Source: Lachnospiraceae bacterium
GTDB lineage: Bacteria; Bacillota; Clostridia; Lachnospirales; Lachnospiraceae
Assembly (NCBI GenBank): GCA_009911505.1
Contig: QXXL01000147.1
Span: forward strand, 1 to 43,936
Reading direction: 5' to 3'
DNA length: 43,936 bases
Below the pieces are notes generated by a model, which saw only the letters and a list, made by a program, of their open reading frames with translations, had not been told where the DNA came from and made no database searches. Shown here one piece after another: positions 10,976-18,644 of this stretch; position 1 is the first letter of the stretch, and each line of letters begins with the position of its first letter. Position numbers and translations under genes: made by a program.

Positions 10976-12322
10976 TTACCGAAGCACCTCCGTCTTTATA
11001 AACCCAGTCTTATCTCCATAAGTAACCTTCGTCCACCCTTCCGCATAGCTCAAAATAACCGTAACCTGCTCTCCTGCAAACGCTGTAGCTACCTTCTCTG
11101 AGTCCTCGCTCATGGACTTGCGGACATTTACTGTATCGCTTAACGTAATCACTTCGCCTTCTGTATAGTATTTCCTGCCCCCGGCGTTCTCAGATGGCGT
11201 ATCCTCTGCCGGCGTTTCTGCTGGTGCGGCAGGCTGTTCCGTAGAAAGATATTCTGATTTCACATACCCCTGCGTACCATTCGTATAATCAACCCTGCTC
11301 CAGCCATCCTTCTCTTCAAGGCGGGTCGTCTGCATCCCGATTTCAAGCTTTCCTAATACCTCTGCTTCTTCACTCGGCTGTGAACGTACATTTACATTAT
11401 CAATTGCATAAACCGTCACGGCTGCTGCAAGCTCAGCCTGCCGCTTCTCTTCCTCTGCCTTCTTTGCGGCTTCCTCTTCCTGCGCTTTCTTCGCCGCTTC
11501 TTCCGCAGCAACTTTTTCTTCTTCTGCTTTCTTCGCTGCAGCCACCTGGTCATGTGCCCATACGGTCATGGCGTCTGGCACAGTTGTATCTACCATTTTC
11601 TTTAAATTCTCGTCTACAGCAAGTGCACTTTCATACTTCTGCCAAACTTCTGTTTCAAGCGCCACAACATCAGACTGCTTGTTGAACGCGCTTAAAAATT
11701 CGGCAACCTCCTCATCCACATCATTTTCTTTCATCTTGGCATTAAACTGGCCATATAACGAATCAATATATAATTTCCCGGTTTCTAAATCTGTACGCAC
11801 ATAAAATGTTTCTAAACCTGGGGCAACTGTTTCTACGTCCTTGAATTTGGTTTCCAGATAGACCGATACGATATAAGAGCCTTGCTCCATTCCGCTTTTG
11901 GTATAGCAGGAAATGTTCTGGTAGCCTTCCACATATTGACTGAATACGGAAATATAGCTTTTCTCCATATCCGTTAAGGGCTTGGCCAGTTTAGAAAGCT
12001 TCTTTGTATTTCCTTTTGCATATGCTTTGTAATATTTTGTGATAAGCTCATTCACCTCTGGATATGCGTCCTGCATAAAAGCTTCTTCTACCACTGATTC
12101 GGTGTCCTGGACAACCATTTCTGTTCCGTCGGCTGCGGGCGGCTGCTCTGTCGTAGTCGCTGCATTCCTGCCGCCAATCCCCTTTGTCAGTACAATGACA
12201 AGTACCACAAATAAACCTGCTACCGCAATATAACGTACATTTTTCTTGCAAAATTCAATCGCTTTTCCAAAACCGCCTTCTGTATTGTTCGTGTCTTTTA
12301 TATCATTATTATTATTCGCCAT
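10976..12322 (-). CDS. Membrane-anchored protein with two C-terminal SH3 domains
   Basis: A 448-residue protein with a short cytoplasmic N-terminus, one membrane segment (about residues 30-46, YIAVAGLFVVLVIVLTKG) and an extracytoplasmic part. Residues 85-255 form an alpha/beta domain of unknown type. Residues ~255-300 are a Lys/Glu/Ala-rich coiled coil (repeats of AAKKAEEE). Two bacterial SH3 domains follow, at ~305-365 (NVNVRSQPSEEAEVLGKLE...) and ~390-448 (TVNVRKSMSEDSEKVATA...), joined by a Pro/Ala/Glu linker. SH3 domains of this kind usually bind cell-wall peptides. AGGAGG is 8 nt before the ATG. No hydrolase domain is present, so a structural or sensing wall role is inferred only. Confidence 0.85.
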   Translation of the reverse strand: MANNNNDIKDTNNTEGGFGKAIEFCKKNVRYIAVAGLFVVLVIVLTKGIGGRNAATTTEQPPAADGTEMVVQDTESVVEEAFMQDAYPEVNELITKYYKAYAKGNTKKLSKLAKPLTDMEKSYISVFSQYVEGYQNISCYTKSGMEQGSYIVSVYLETKFKDVETVAPGLETFYVRTDLETGKLYIDSLYGQFNAKMKENDVDEEVAEFLSAFNKQSDVVALETEVWQKYESALAVDENLKKMVDTTVPDAMTVWAHDQVAAAKKAEEEKVAAEEAAKKAQEEEAAKKAEEEKRQAELAAAVTVYAIDNVNVRSQPSEEAEVLGKLEIGMQTTRLEEKDGWSRVDYTNGTQGYVKSEYLSTEQPAAPAETPAEDTPSENAGGRKYYTEGEVITLSDTVNVRKSMSEDSEKVATAFAGEQVTVILSYAEGWTKVTYGDKTGFIKTEVLR

Positions 12323-12526
12323 GATTATTTTCCTCCTGAAATTCTAATTTGTCCTGATCATTTTCCAAAACGCATGTCCCAATACCTATTCCCAATCTCC
12401 GCCGGAATGCGGTATTTCGATGCACCGTATTATTCTTTCCAATTTTCTTCTATACTAAAAACCTGTCAAATCTATTTGTATACATCACTAATTTACCATA
12501 ATAAATTGCTTCAACGTACATTTTTT

Positions 12527-12555
12527 AGGATAACAAACCGTAAATCAAAAGTCAA
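12527..12555 (-). promoter_or_regulatory. Candidate promoter of the SH3 protein
   Basis: On the minus strand TTGACT (12550-12555) and TATCCT (12527-12532) are separated by 17 nt. This leaves a leader of about 200 nt before the ATG at 12322, in which I see no clear riboswitch. Confidence 0.45.
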
Positions 12556-12591
12556 CCGCAAATAGCAAAATTAAAAGAATTTAATAATTTG

Positions 12592-12620
12592 TTGACATTT
12601 TCGTAGAAATGTATTATTAT
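12592..12620 (+). promoter_or_regulatory. Promoter of tRNA-Arg
   Basis: A consensus TTGACA (12592-12597), 17-nt spacer and TATTAT (12615-12620), with the tRNA starting 13 nt later. It lies back to back with the promoter of the SH3 protein. Confidence 0.7.
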
Positions 12621-12632
12621 AATCATTGTTAT

Positions 12633-12704
12633 GCAACCGTAGTCTAACGGATAGAACACAGGACTCCGACTCCTGCAATGTGGGTTCGATTCCCGCCGGT
12701 TGCA
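12633..12704 (+). tRNA. tRNA-Arg (anticodon CCG)
   Basis: The acceptor stem pairs GCAACCG with CGGTTGC and has discriminator A. The anticodon stem pairs CAGGA with TCCTG around the loop CTCCGAC, giving anticodon CCG, which reads CGG. The T arm is GTGGGTTCGATTCCCGC and the D arm contains the AACGG-type loop. The 3' CCA is not encoded. A single tRNA gene with its own promoter and terminator. Confidence 0.93.
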
Positions 12705-12710
12705 TTTCCG

Positions 12711-12751
12711 GAAGGTTATGGGGCTTTTGGGGTTTCCATAACCTTCTTTTT
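12711..12751 (+). terminator. Rho-independent terminator after tRNA-Arg
   Basis: An 11-bp perfect stem, GAAGGTTATGG with CCATAACCTTC, a 14-nt loop and a run of five T. It separates the tRNA from the DAHP synthase gene and might leak into it. Confidence 0.8.
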
Positions 12752-12808
12752 GTGCCGGTACGCAAAGTGCCGCATACTAAAAAATATAAACAGACAGGAG
12801 ATGGCATT

Positions 12809-13840
12809 ATGAGTTTTACCTATTTAATGGAACTTCCAAAACCGTCTGAAATCAAAAAGAAATACCCCCTTCCTGAAAAGCTGGCCCAATTAAAGGCCAT
12901 GCGGGATCGGATGATTTCAGACGTTATTACTGGCAAAGACGGGCGCTTTCTGATTATCATCGGGCCTTGTTCCGCAGACAATGAGGACGCAGTATGCGAT
13001 TATGTAAGCCGCCTGGCCCCTATTGCTGAAGAAGTAAAGGACAAGGTCATTATTATTCCGAGAATTTACACCAATAAGCCGCGTACCACAGGAGAAGGCT
13101 ACAAAGGGATTGCTTCCCAGCCAGATCCGGAGAAAAAGCCGGATATGCTTGCAGGGCTTATCGCAATGCGGGAAATGCATATCCGTGCTATTGCCGAGAG
13201 CAACCTAACCTGCGCCGACGAGATGCTTTACCCGGAAAACTGGGGGTATGTCGAAGATTTGCTTTCCTATGTTGCTATTGGAGCGCGTTCCGTTGAAGAC
13301 CAGCAACACCGCTTAACAGTCAGTGGCTTTGATGTAGCCTCGGGCATGAAAAACCCCACTAGCGGCGACTTTACCGTAATGCTCAATTCTGTTTATGCCG
13401 CACAGCATCCACACCACTTTGTATACCGCAGCCATGAAGTAGAAACTACCGGCAACCCGCTTACGCATGTCGTACTGCGCGGAGCAGTTTCCAAACACGG
13501 CAACTGCGTACAGAATTACCACTATGAGGACATTATGCGCCTAATTGAAAAATACGATAAAATGGATCTGCAAAACCCGGCGGCCATTATAGACGCCAAC
13601 CACTCCAACTCCAATAAACAATACGCACAACAGATCCGTATTGTAAAAGAAATCATGCATAACCGCAAGATTTCCCCGGATATCCATCGTATGATAAAAG
13701 GCGTAATGATTGAAAGCTACATTGAACCAGGCAGCCAGAAAATAGGCGACGGCATTTATGGCAAATCCATCACGGATCCATGCCTGGGCTGGGAAGATTC
13801 CAAACGGCTGATTTATGATATTGCAGAAATGAATACTTAA
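12809..13840 (+). CDS. aroF: 3-deoxy-7-phosphoheptulonate synthase, class I
   Basis: A 343-residue class I (AroF/G/H-type) DAHP synthase, which joins phosphoenolpyruvate and erythrose 4-phosphate as the first step of the shikimate pathway. Family motifs: IIIGPCSADNE near the N-terminus, PRIYTNKPRTTGEGYKG, EVETTGNPLTHVVLRG, IDANHSNSNKQ and the C-terminal GKSITDPCLGW. AGGAG lies 9 nt before the ATG at 12809; the frame is open further upstream through the tRNA, but that part is not coding. No chorismate mutase domain is fused. Feedback specificity (Phe, Tyr or Trp) cannot be told by eye. A terminator follows directly. Confidence 0.95.
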   Translation: MSFTYLMELPKPSEIKKKYPLPEKLAQLKAMRDRMISDVITGKDGRFLIIIGPCSADNEDAVCDYVSRLAPIAEEVKDKVIIIPRIYTNKPRTTGEGYKGIASQPDPEKKPDMLAGLIAMREMHIRAIAESNLTCADEMLYPENWGYVEDLLSYVAIGARSVEDQQHRLTVSGFDVASGMKNPTSGDFTVMLNSVYAAQHPHHFVYRSHEVETTGNPLTHVVLRGAVSKHGNCVQNYHYEDIMRLIEKYDKMDLQNPAAIIDANHSNSNKQYAQQIRIVKEIMHNRKISPDIHRMIKGVMIESYIEPGSQKIGDGIYGKSITDPCLGWEDSKRLIYDIAEMNT

Positions 13841-13848
13841 CCAAAATC

Positions 13849-13886
13849 AAAGGACCGGAAGCTTCTATTTGTTCCGGTCCTTTTTT
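13849..13886. terminator. Bidirectional terminator between aroF and spoIIM
   Basis: The stem AAAGGACCGGAA / TTCCGGTCCTTT has an 11-nt loop and a T-run on the plus strand (13881-13886). The minus strand also ends in T-rich sequence and directly follows the stop of the spoIIM-like gene, so it can serve both. Confidence 0.85.
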
Positions 13887-14448
13887 AATCTATAATACGG
13901 ACAATTTTCTGTAAAATAAACGGGTTGGCATAGCTTTCCGCAAATAGCCCCAGCAAAAGCAAAAGCCCTGCCAGTAAAACAGAAACCGCAAGCTTCATAT
14001 GCCTTTTTTTCTGCCCCCCGGCAGTAACGTCTTTCGCCTGCCGTTTATAGTAGTAAAGCCCCGACTGCCAGATCAAGAGCACTGGGGCATAAAACAGCCA
14101 ATGTGGCAAAAAAAAGCCCGCTACCAGCAAAATACCTTTGATCCCATAATTCATAATGGCGATTACGGAGAGAAAACCTACGGTAAATCCCAGATAGCAC
14201 AGATAGCCATCCGCAACCAGTGTCCCGTAAATGCCTATGCTTAACGCAACAAGAAGGAGAAATCTGGGAACCCTCTCATAGAACAAAAATAAAAACAGCT
14301 CACTGCCCTGTATGTTTGCGTACATATACCGATTTATAAAATATTCGTTCATTGCCCCAAGCTCCCTGCCAAAGACAACTCCAGAAATATTTGCACAGAT
14401 AACGCCGCTTAAGAATAATAAAAAAAAGAGAAAGGTTGTCTTTTTCAC
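13885..14448 (-). CDS. spoIIM: Stage II sporulation protein M-like membrane protein
   Basis: A 187-residue protein with about five hydrophobic segments (residues ~5-22, 50-75, 78-100, 105-130, 150-172). Overall length and layout, plus its place next to a nudF-type Nudix gene as in Bacillus, fit SpoIIM, the DMP-complex subunit needed for engulfment during sporulation. The start is a GTG at 14448 with GGAGG four bases upstream. The sequence is poorly conserved, so the identification leans on context and topology; an unrelated membrane protein is possible. Confidence 0.65.
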   Translation of the reverse strand: MKKTTFLFFLLFLSGVICANISGVVFGRELGAMNEYFINRYMYANIQGSELFLFLFYERVPRFLLLVALSIGIYGTLVADGYLCYLGFTVGFLSVIAIMNYGIKGILLVAGFFLPHWLFYAPVLLIWQSGLYYYKRQAKDVTAGGQKKRHMKLAVSVLLAGLLLLLGLFAESYANPFILQKIVRIID

Positions 14449-14496
14449 TTTACCTCCATCTGGTTTTTTATCATTCTAAGATATGTCCTTGCCTGT

Positions 14497-15042
14497 TTAT
14501 TTATTCCTAATCCGGTTAGAGTATGCCAAAATGGCAGATACCGTTTTGCCATCCTGGATTTCCCCGGCGTAGATTTTTTCGCACAACTCTTCCAGATCAC
14601 AGATTACAGTATCAATATATTCATCCTCGTCAAGATGCTGGCTGCCTGGCGTAAGCTCTGTTGCCAGATAAACGTCAATAAACTCATTGCAAAAAGCTAC
14701 GGTAGTTTTTAAAGAAAGCAGTTTTTCTAACTTCCCACAGGTATATCCTGTTTCTTCTTCAAGCTCCCTCTTTGCACAGACTGCCGTGTCTTCTGTTACG
14801 TTATCCCTTGCCCCTGCGGGGACTTCAAGTGTAATACGGTCGATAGCATTTCGGTACTGCCTTACCATAATAATCCTGCCGTCTGGCAAAACCGGCAAAA
14901 CAGCAGCTGCCCCTTTCCTGTGCTCAATATAATCCCATTGTACAATTTTACCATCCGGCATCTGCATATGATCGGCATACATGTCTACAACGACGCCTGC
15001 TTTTACCAGTTCCCGTTTTACGCGTTTTAATTTCTGTACCAT
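14497..15042 (-). CDS. nudF: Nudix hydrolase, ADP-ribose pyrophosphatase type
   Basis: A 181-residue Nudix enzyme that probably cleaves ADP-ribose to AMP and ribose 5-phosphate. The Nudix box ends in the canonical AKRELEEETGY; the leading Gly is PAGARDNVTE, where six rather than five residues separate Gly from Glu, a small insertion. The upstream block MVRQYRNAIDRITLEVPAG is the usual ADPRase strand pair. AGGAGG lies about 6 nt before the ATG. It precedes the spoIIM-like gene by 48 bp and probably shares its transcript. Confidence 0.9.
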   Translation of the reverse strand: MVQKLKRVKRELVKAGVVVDMYADHMQMPDGKIVQWDYIEHRKGAAAVLPVLPDGRIIMVRQYRNAIDRITLEVPAGARDNVTEDTAVCAKRELEEETGYTCGKLEKLLSLKTTVAFCNEFIDVYLATELTPGSQHLDEDEYIDTVICDLEELCEKIYAGEIQDGKTVSAILAYSNRIRNK

Positions 15043-15065
15043 AGAAGCCTCCTGTTTTTTATTTT

Positions 15066-15094
15066 ATTATAGCTTAAAACTGTTTGCGGTGTAA
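15066..15094 (-). promoter_or_regulatory. Candidate promoter of nudF-spoIIM
   Basis: On the minus strand TTACAC (15089-15094) and TATAAT (15066-15071) are 17 nt apart, about 24 bp before the nudF start. The -10 is perfect and the -35 weak. Confidence 0.5.
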
Positions 15095-15296
15095 AGGCTT
15101 TTGTTCCGGAGCATACTATAAATTAGATATCGCAATTACTTTTATGTGGAATGATCAGAAAATAGGTTCTTGAAAGAAGGCTGCATATCCTTTACAATAA
15201 TATCCATCCAGTTAGCACGGCCCCTTTCCCTCTCTCTAAAATCATAATTCAAAACATCCTACACAAGTTAATAAAAAAAGACAGAAGGTAAATCAA

Positions 15297-16682
15297 ATGA
15301 ATAAAGCACAATCTACACAAACCCCTTTAGCAACCGAAAAAATCAGTACCCTGTTATGGAATTTCGCCGTTCCAAGCATCATCGCTATGCTGGTCAGCTC
15401 CTTATATAATATAGTAGATCAGTTTTTTATTGGCAGGAGTGTTGGGGAACTGGGCAATGCCGCGACAAATATTTCATTCCCTTTATCCATTTCCTGTGTC
15501 GCCGCCGCCCTGCTCTTTGGCATCGGCGGAGCTTCCGCATTTAACATTTCTGCCGGGAAAGGCCAGGAGGATCCCGATGAAAAAAAGAAGGCTGTCTTTT
15601 ATATAGGAAATGCATCCGCCCTGCTCTTTTGCTGCGGAATTCTGCTGTTCATCCTGACACAGCTGTTTTTAAGCCCTATGCTGCAATTCTTTGGCTCTCC
15701 AGACGACGTATTGCCCTATGCCAAAATATATACCCGAATTGTATCATACGGCTTTCCCTTTTTTATACTTGCAACCGGAGGAGGGCATTTAATCCGCGCC
15801 GACGGCAGGCCAAAATATACCATGATCTGTAATCTGGCCGGTGCAGCCATCAACACCGTTTTAGACGCCCTGTTTGTATTCGTCTTCTCCTGGGGAATGG
15901 CCGGCGCGGCCCTTGCTACAGTAATCGGACAGGTAGTTTCCGGCAGCATGGCAATCTGGCTGCTTTGGCATGGAAAAACCATACAGTTAAACAGGGGGCA
16001 CCTGGTTTTACGCAAGGAATATATCCTGCGTATTATTTCCCTTGGAGCCGCCCCCTGCACCAACCAGCTTGCCATGATGGTTTTACAGATTGTCATGAAC
16101 CAATCGTTAAAATATTACGGCAGAATGTCTGTTTACGGGGAATCCATACCGTTAGCGTGTACTGGGATTATCACCAAAGTCAACCAGGTTTTTTTATCCT
16201 TTATTATAGGGATATCACAGGGCCTTCAGCCAATTGTCAGCTTTAATTATGGCGCCAGACAATTTAGCCGGGTAAAGGAAGCATATTACAAAGCCTGTAT
16301 CTGCGGGTTTGCCATTGCTGCTGCCGCATTTTTACTGTTTCAATTTGCGCCCCGGCAGATTATTTCAATCTTTGGGGACGGGTCAGAAAAATACTATCAG
16401 TTTGCTACTAATTATTTCAGGATTTTTCTGTTCTTTACATTTATTAATTTTTCACAGAAAATTACATCAAACTTTTTTACTGCAATCGGCAAACCAAAAG
16501 GCGGGATTTTTTTGTCATTAACACAGCAAATCCTCTTCCTTATGCCCCTTATTGCCATCCTGCCGGTTTATACGGGGATTGATGGCATCATGTATGCCGG
16601 GCCAATTGCAGATTTCGCATCGGCAGCGCTGGCGTTTTGGATGATAAAACGGGAACTTAGACGCCCGGAATACAAAATCTAA
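15297..16682 (+). CDS. MATE-family multidrug exporter
   Basis: A 461-residue MATE (NorM/MepA-like) transporter with 12 predicted membrane segments in two homologous halves. These proteins export cationic compounds in exchange for Na+ or H+. The N-terminal motif SIIAMLVSSLYNIVDQFFIG and the second-half counterpart (AAPCTNQLAMMVLQIVMNQSL, about residue 245) mark the repeat. AGAAGG lies 8 nt before the ATG. It converges on the next MATE gene with a 4-bp overlap of the 3' ends and has no terminator between. The substrate is unknown. Confidence 0.93.
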   Translation: MNKAQSTQTPLATEKISTLLWNFAVPSIIAMLVSSLYNIVDQFFIGRSVGELGNAATNISFPLSISCVAAALLFGIGGASAFNISAGKGQEDPDEKKKAVFYIGNASALLFCCGILLFILTQLFLSPMLQFFGSPDDVLPYAKIYTRIVSYGFPFFILATGGGHLIRADGRPKYTMICNLAGAAINTVLDALFVFVFSWGMAGAALATVIGQVVSGSMAIWLLWHGKTIQLNRGHLVLRKEYILRIISLGAAPCTNQLAMMVLQIVMNQSLKYYGRMSVYGESIPLACTGIITKVNQVFLSFIIGISQGLQPIVSFNYGARQFSRVKEAYYKACICGFAIAAAAFLLFQFAPRQIISIFGDGSEKYYQFATNYFRIFLFFTFINFSQKITSNFFTAIGKPKGGIFLSLTQQILFLMPLIAILPVYTGIDGIMYAGPIADFASAALAFWMIKRELRRPEYKI

Positions 16683-18013
16683 TCCAAATAATGATACTGT
16701 TTTCCCTTTGCCACTACAAATGCCGCTGAAACCGCCATTGCAAGCACCTCTGCCAGCGTAACCGCCCACCAGATGCCCTCTAACCCTATTAAGAGCGGCA
16801 GAAGGAGCACTGCAGCCGTCTGAAATACCAATGTCCGCATAAACGAGATTGCCGCCGATACCCCGCCGTTATTGAGCGCAGTAAAAAAAGACGAAGCAAA
16901 CACGTTTACACCATACAATATAAATGCAAATGCATAAATGGACAGCGCCTGCTTTGTAAGTACAAACAAGCCCTCGTCATACCCCACAAAGATTTTCGCA
17001 AGCGGGGAAGCAAGCACACATGCCATAGCTAACATTGCAATTCCGCCGCCAAGCATGATTATAATGCTTTTTTTAAGCATATTTTTTAATTCTGAATGGT
17101 TGCCCGCACCGTAATGATAACTAATAATCGGGGCAGTCCCAATAGCATAGCCCAAAAATATGGCGGCAAAAATCATATGCGTATACATGACAACCCCATA
17201 AGCAGCAACGCCGTTTTCCCCAGCATATTTTAAAAGCTGGAAATTATACAAAATGCCTACAAGGGATGCCGATATGCTTGTCATAAGCTCGGACGAACCA
17301 TTAAAGCATGCCTTTGCCAGTATCTGTATTTCAAGCCCTGTTTTCTTAAGCTGCAGCAGGCTGTGGTTTGGGCGCATAAAATAAAACAGGGGCAGTACGC
17401 CGCCGATACATTGCCCGATAACAGACGCCCATGCCGCACCTTTTACACCCCAGCCAAGCACCCCGACAAACAGCGCATCCAAAACAATATTGGCAAGCCC
17501 CGCCGCTACAGTTACCCAAAAGCCAAGCTGCGGCTTTTGAGCCGTAACAAAAAAGCTCTGAAATAAATATTGAAGCATATACGCCGTAGTAAAAGTGTTC
17601 ATAATCCTGCCGTATGCAACACAGTCCCCTATCATAGCGTCTGTAGCGCCTAACAAATAAGCAATCGGGCGCATAAAAATAAAACCTGACACAGCCAGGA
17701 CAACTCCGATAATAAGCGTTAAATATACCATCATGGTAAAATAGCGGTTGGCCTTTTCAGGCGATCCTTCGCCTAACGTCTTGCCGACCAGCGCACTCCC
17801 GCCTGTACCAATCATAAAACCAAAGCAGCCTGTAATCATAAGGAACGGCATAATCAGGTTGACAGCCGCGAATGCAGTTTTCCCCACAAAATTAGACACA
17901 AAAAAACCGTCTGCAATTACATATAAAGAGGTAAACAGCATTGTTGCAACCGTTGGAAGGCAAAAACAAAAAAGTTTTTTATAGGTAAAATGTTCCGATA
18001 ACTGTATCTTCAT
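16679..18013 (-). CDS. MATE-family exporter in a MarR operon
   Basis: A second MATE transporter of 444 residues with 12 membrane segments (N-terminal FCLPTVATMLFTSLYVIADGFF; second half GSSELMTSISASLVGILYNF). GAAAGGAG lies 6 nt before the ATG. It starts 34 bp after the MarR gene, so expression is likely controlled by that repressor, as for many drug or bile-inducible exporters. It is not a close copy of the divergently oriented MATE at 15297. Confidence 0.93.
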   Translation of the reverse strand: MKIQLSEHFTYKKLFCFCLPTVATMLFTSLYVIADGFFVSNFVGKTAFAAVNLIMPFLMITGCFGFMIGTGGSALVGKTLGEGSPEKANRYFTMMVYLTLIIGVVLAVSGFIFMRPIAYLLGATDAMIGDCVAYGRIMNTFTTAYMLQYLFQSFFVTAQKPQLGFWVTVAAGLANIVLDALFVGVLGWGVKGAAWASVIGQCIGGVLPLFYFMRPNHSLLQLKKTGLEIQILAKACFNGSSELMTSISASLVGILYNFQLLKYAGENGVAAYGVVMYTHMIFAAIFLGYAIGTAPIISYHYGAGNHSELKNMLKKSIIIMLGGGIAMLAMACVLASPLAKIFVGYDEGLFVLTKQALSIYAFAFILYGVNVFASSFFTALNNGGVSAAISFMRTLVFQTAAVLLLPLLIGLEGIWWAVTLAEVLAMAVSAAFVVAKGKQYHYLD

Positions 18014-18047
18014 TTTGTACTCCTTTCTGTTTCGTTCATTCCTTATT

Positions 18048-18533
18048 TTACGGATTATGCTGCCCCGTATCCTTACTGCCTTCTTCTTGCGGCAGCTTCC
18101 TTGCCTGCCTTTTCAGCAAATCCGTAAGTTTCTGAAACAGGGATAAAAACATCTCCTGTTCCTCATCTGTTAAACCACCGAGCGCTTCCCTCTCTATCTG
18201 GACGACCTTATCGATAGTCTGCCCGCAAAGGCGCGCCCCTTTTTGGGTAAGCGTAATGCATTTACTGCGCCGGTCACTTGTATGCCCTAATAAAAGATAA
18301 CCGTCTGCTTCCAACTTTTTTAACGCAGAATTGACAGTCTGTTTGGGCGCATGTAACTGGGCACATAATTCGCTTTGGATGGGCGCCGTATATTCTGTGC
18401 GCAGCATATACAAAATCCAAAAAGCACACTCAGAAAGCCCCATCCTCCTGGCAAATTCCCGGTAAATGTCTTCATTTTCCTTAACGATTCCGTTGTACTT
18501 AGACAAACGGAAATTTATGTTATCTTCTTTCAT
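18048..18533 (-). CDS. MarR-family repressor
   Basis: A 161-residue winged-helix regulator. The DNA-binding part includes SELCAQLHAPKQTVNSALKKLEADGYL and the wing with LLGHTSDRRSKCITLTQKG (about residues 55-105). The C-terminal helices make the dimer. It leads the operon with the MATE exporter. AAGGAGG lies about 15 nt before the ATG, which is rather far, but the GTG in between is followed at once by a stop. A strong palindrome over its own promoter points to autoregulation. The ligand is unknown. Confidence 0.92.
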   Translation of the reverse strand: MKEDNINFRLSKYNGIVKENEDIYREFARRMGLSECAFWILYMLRTEYTAPIQSELCAQLHAPKQTVNSALKKLEADGYLLLGHTSDRRSKCITLTQKGARLCGQTIDKVVQIEREALGGLTDEEQEMFLSLFQKLTDLLKRQARKLPQEEGSKDTGQHNP

Positions 18534-18565
18534 ATCACACGTTGGGCACCTCCTTAAAATACAAC

Positions 18566-18615
18566 AGTCCGAATACGGATTATTGTAGTATAATCTGTAT
18601 TCGGACTATTGTCAA
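18566..18615 (-). promoter_or_regulatory. marR-MATE promoter with inverted-repeat operator
   Basis: On the minus strand TTGACA (18610-18615) and TATACT (18587-18592) are 17 nt apart. A 15-bp inverted repeat, AGTCCGAATACnGAT, has one arm at 18593-18607 in the spacer and the other at 18566-18580 just past the -10, with a single mismatch between arms. Binding there would block RNA polymerase, as expected for MarR autorepression. Confidence 0.85.
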
Positions 18616-18644
18616 CCGTTATTATTTTTTACCGCTATGCAATA

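Noticed and set aside
11400..11540. Repetitive DNA in the SH3 protein gene
   Set aside because: It encodes an Ala/Lys/Glu coiled coil; repetition is explained by protein composition.
12626..12808. Open frame extending the DAHP synthase upstream through the tRNA
   Set aside because: It would overlap tRNA-Arg and its terminator; a good ribosome binding site marks the ATG at 12809.
15095..15296. Possible riboswitch upstream of the plus-strand MATE gene
   Set aside because: No stable stem with a T-run or known riboswitch core could be found in these 200 bases.
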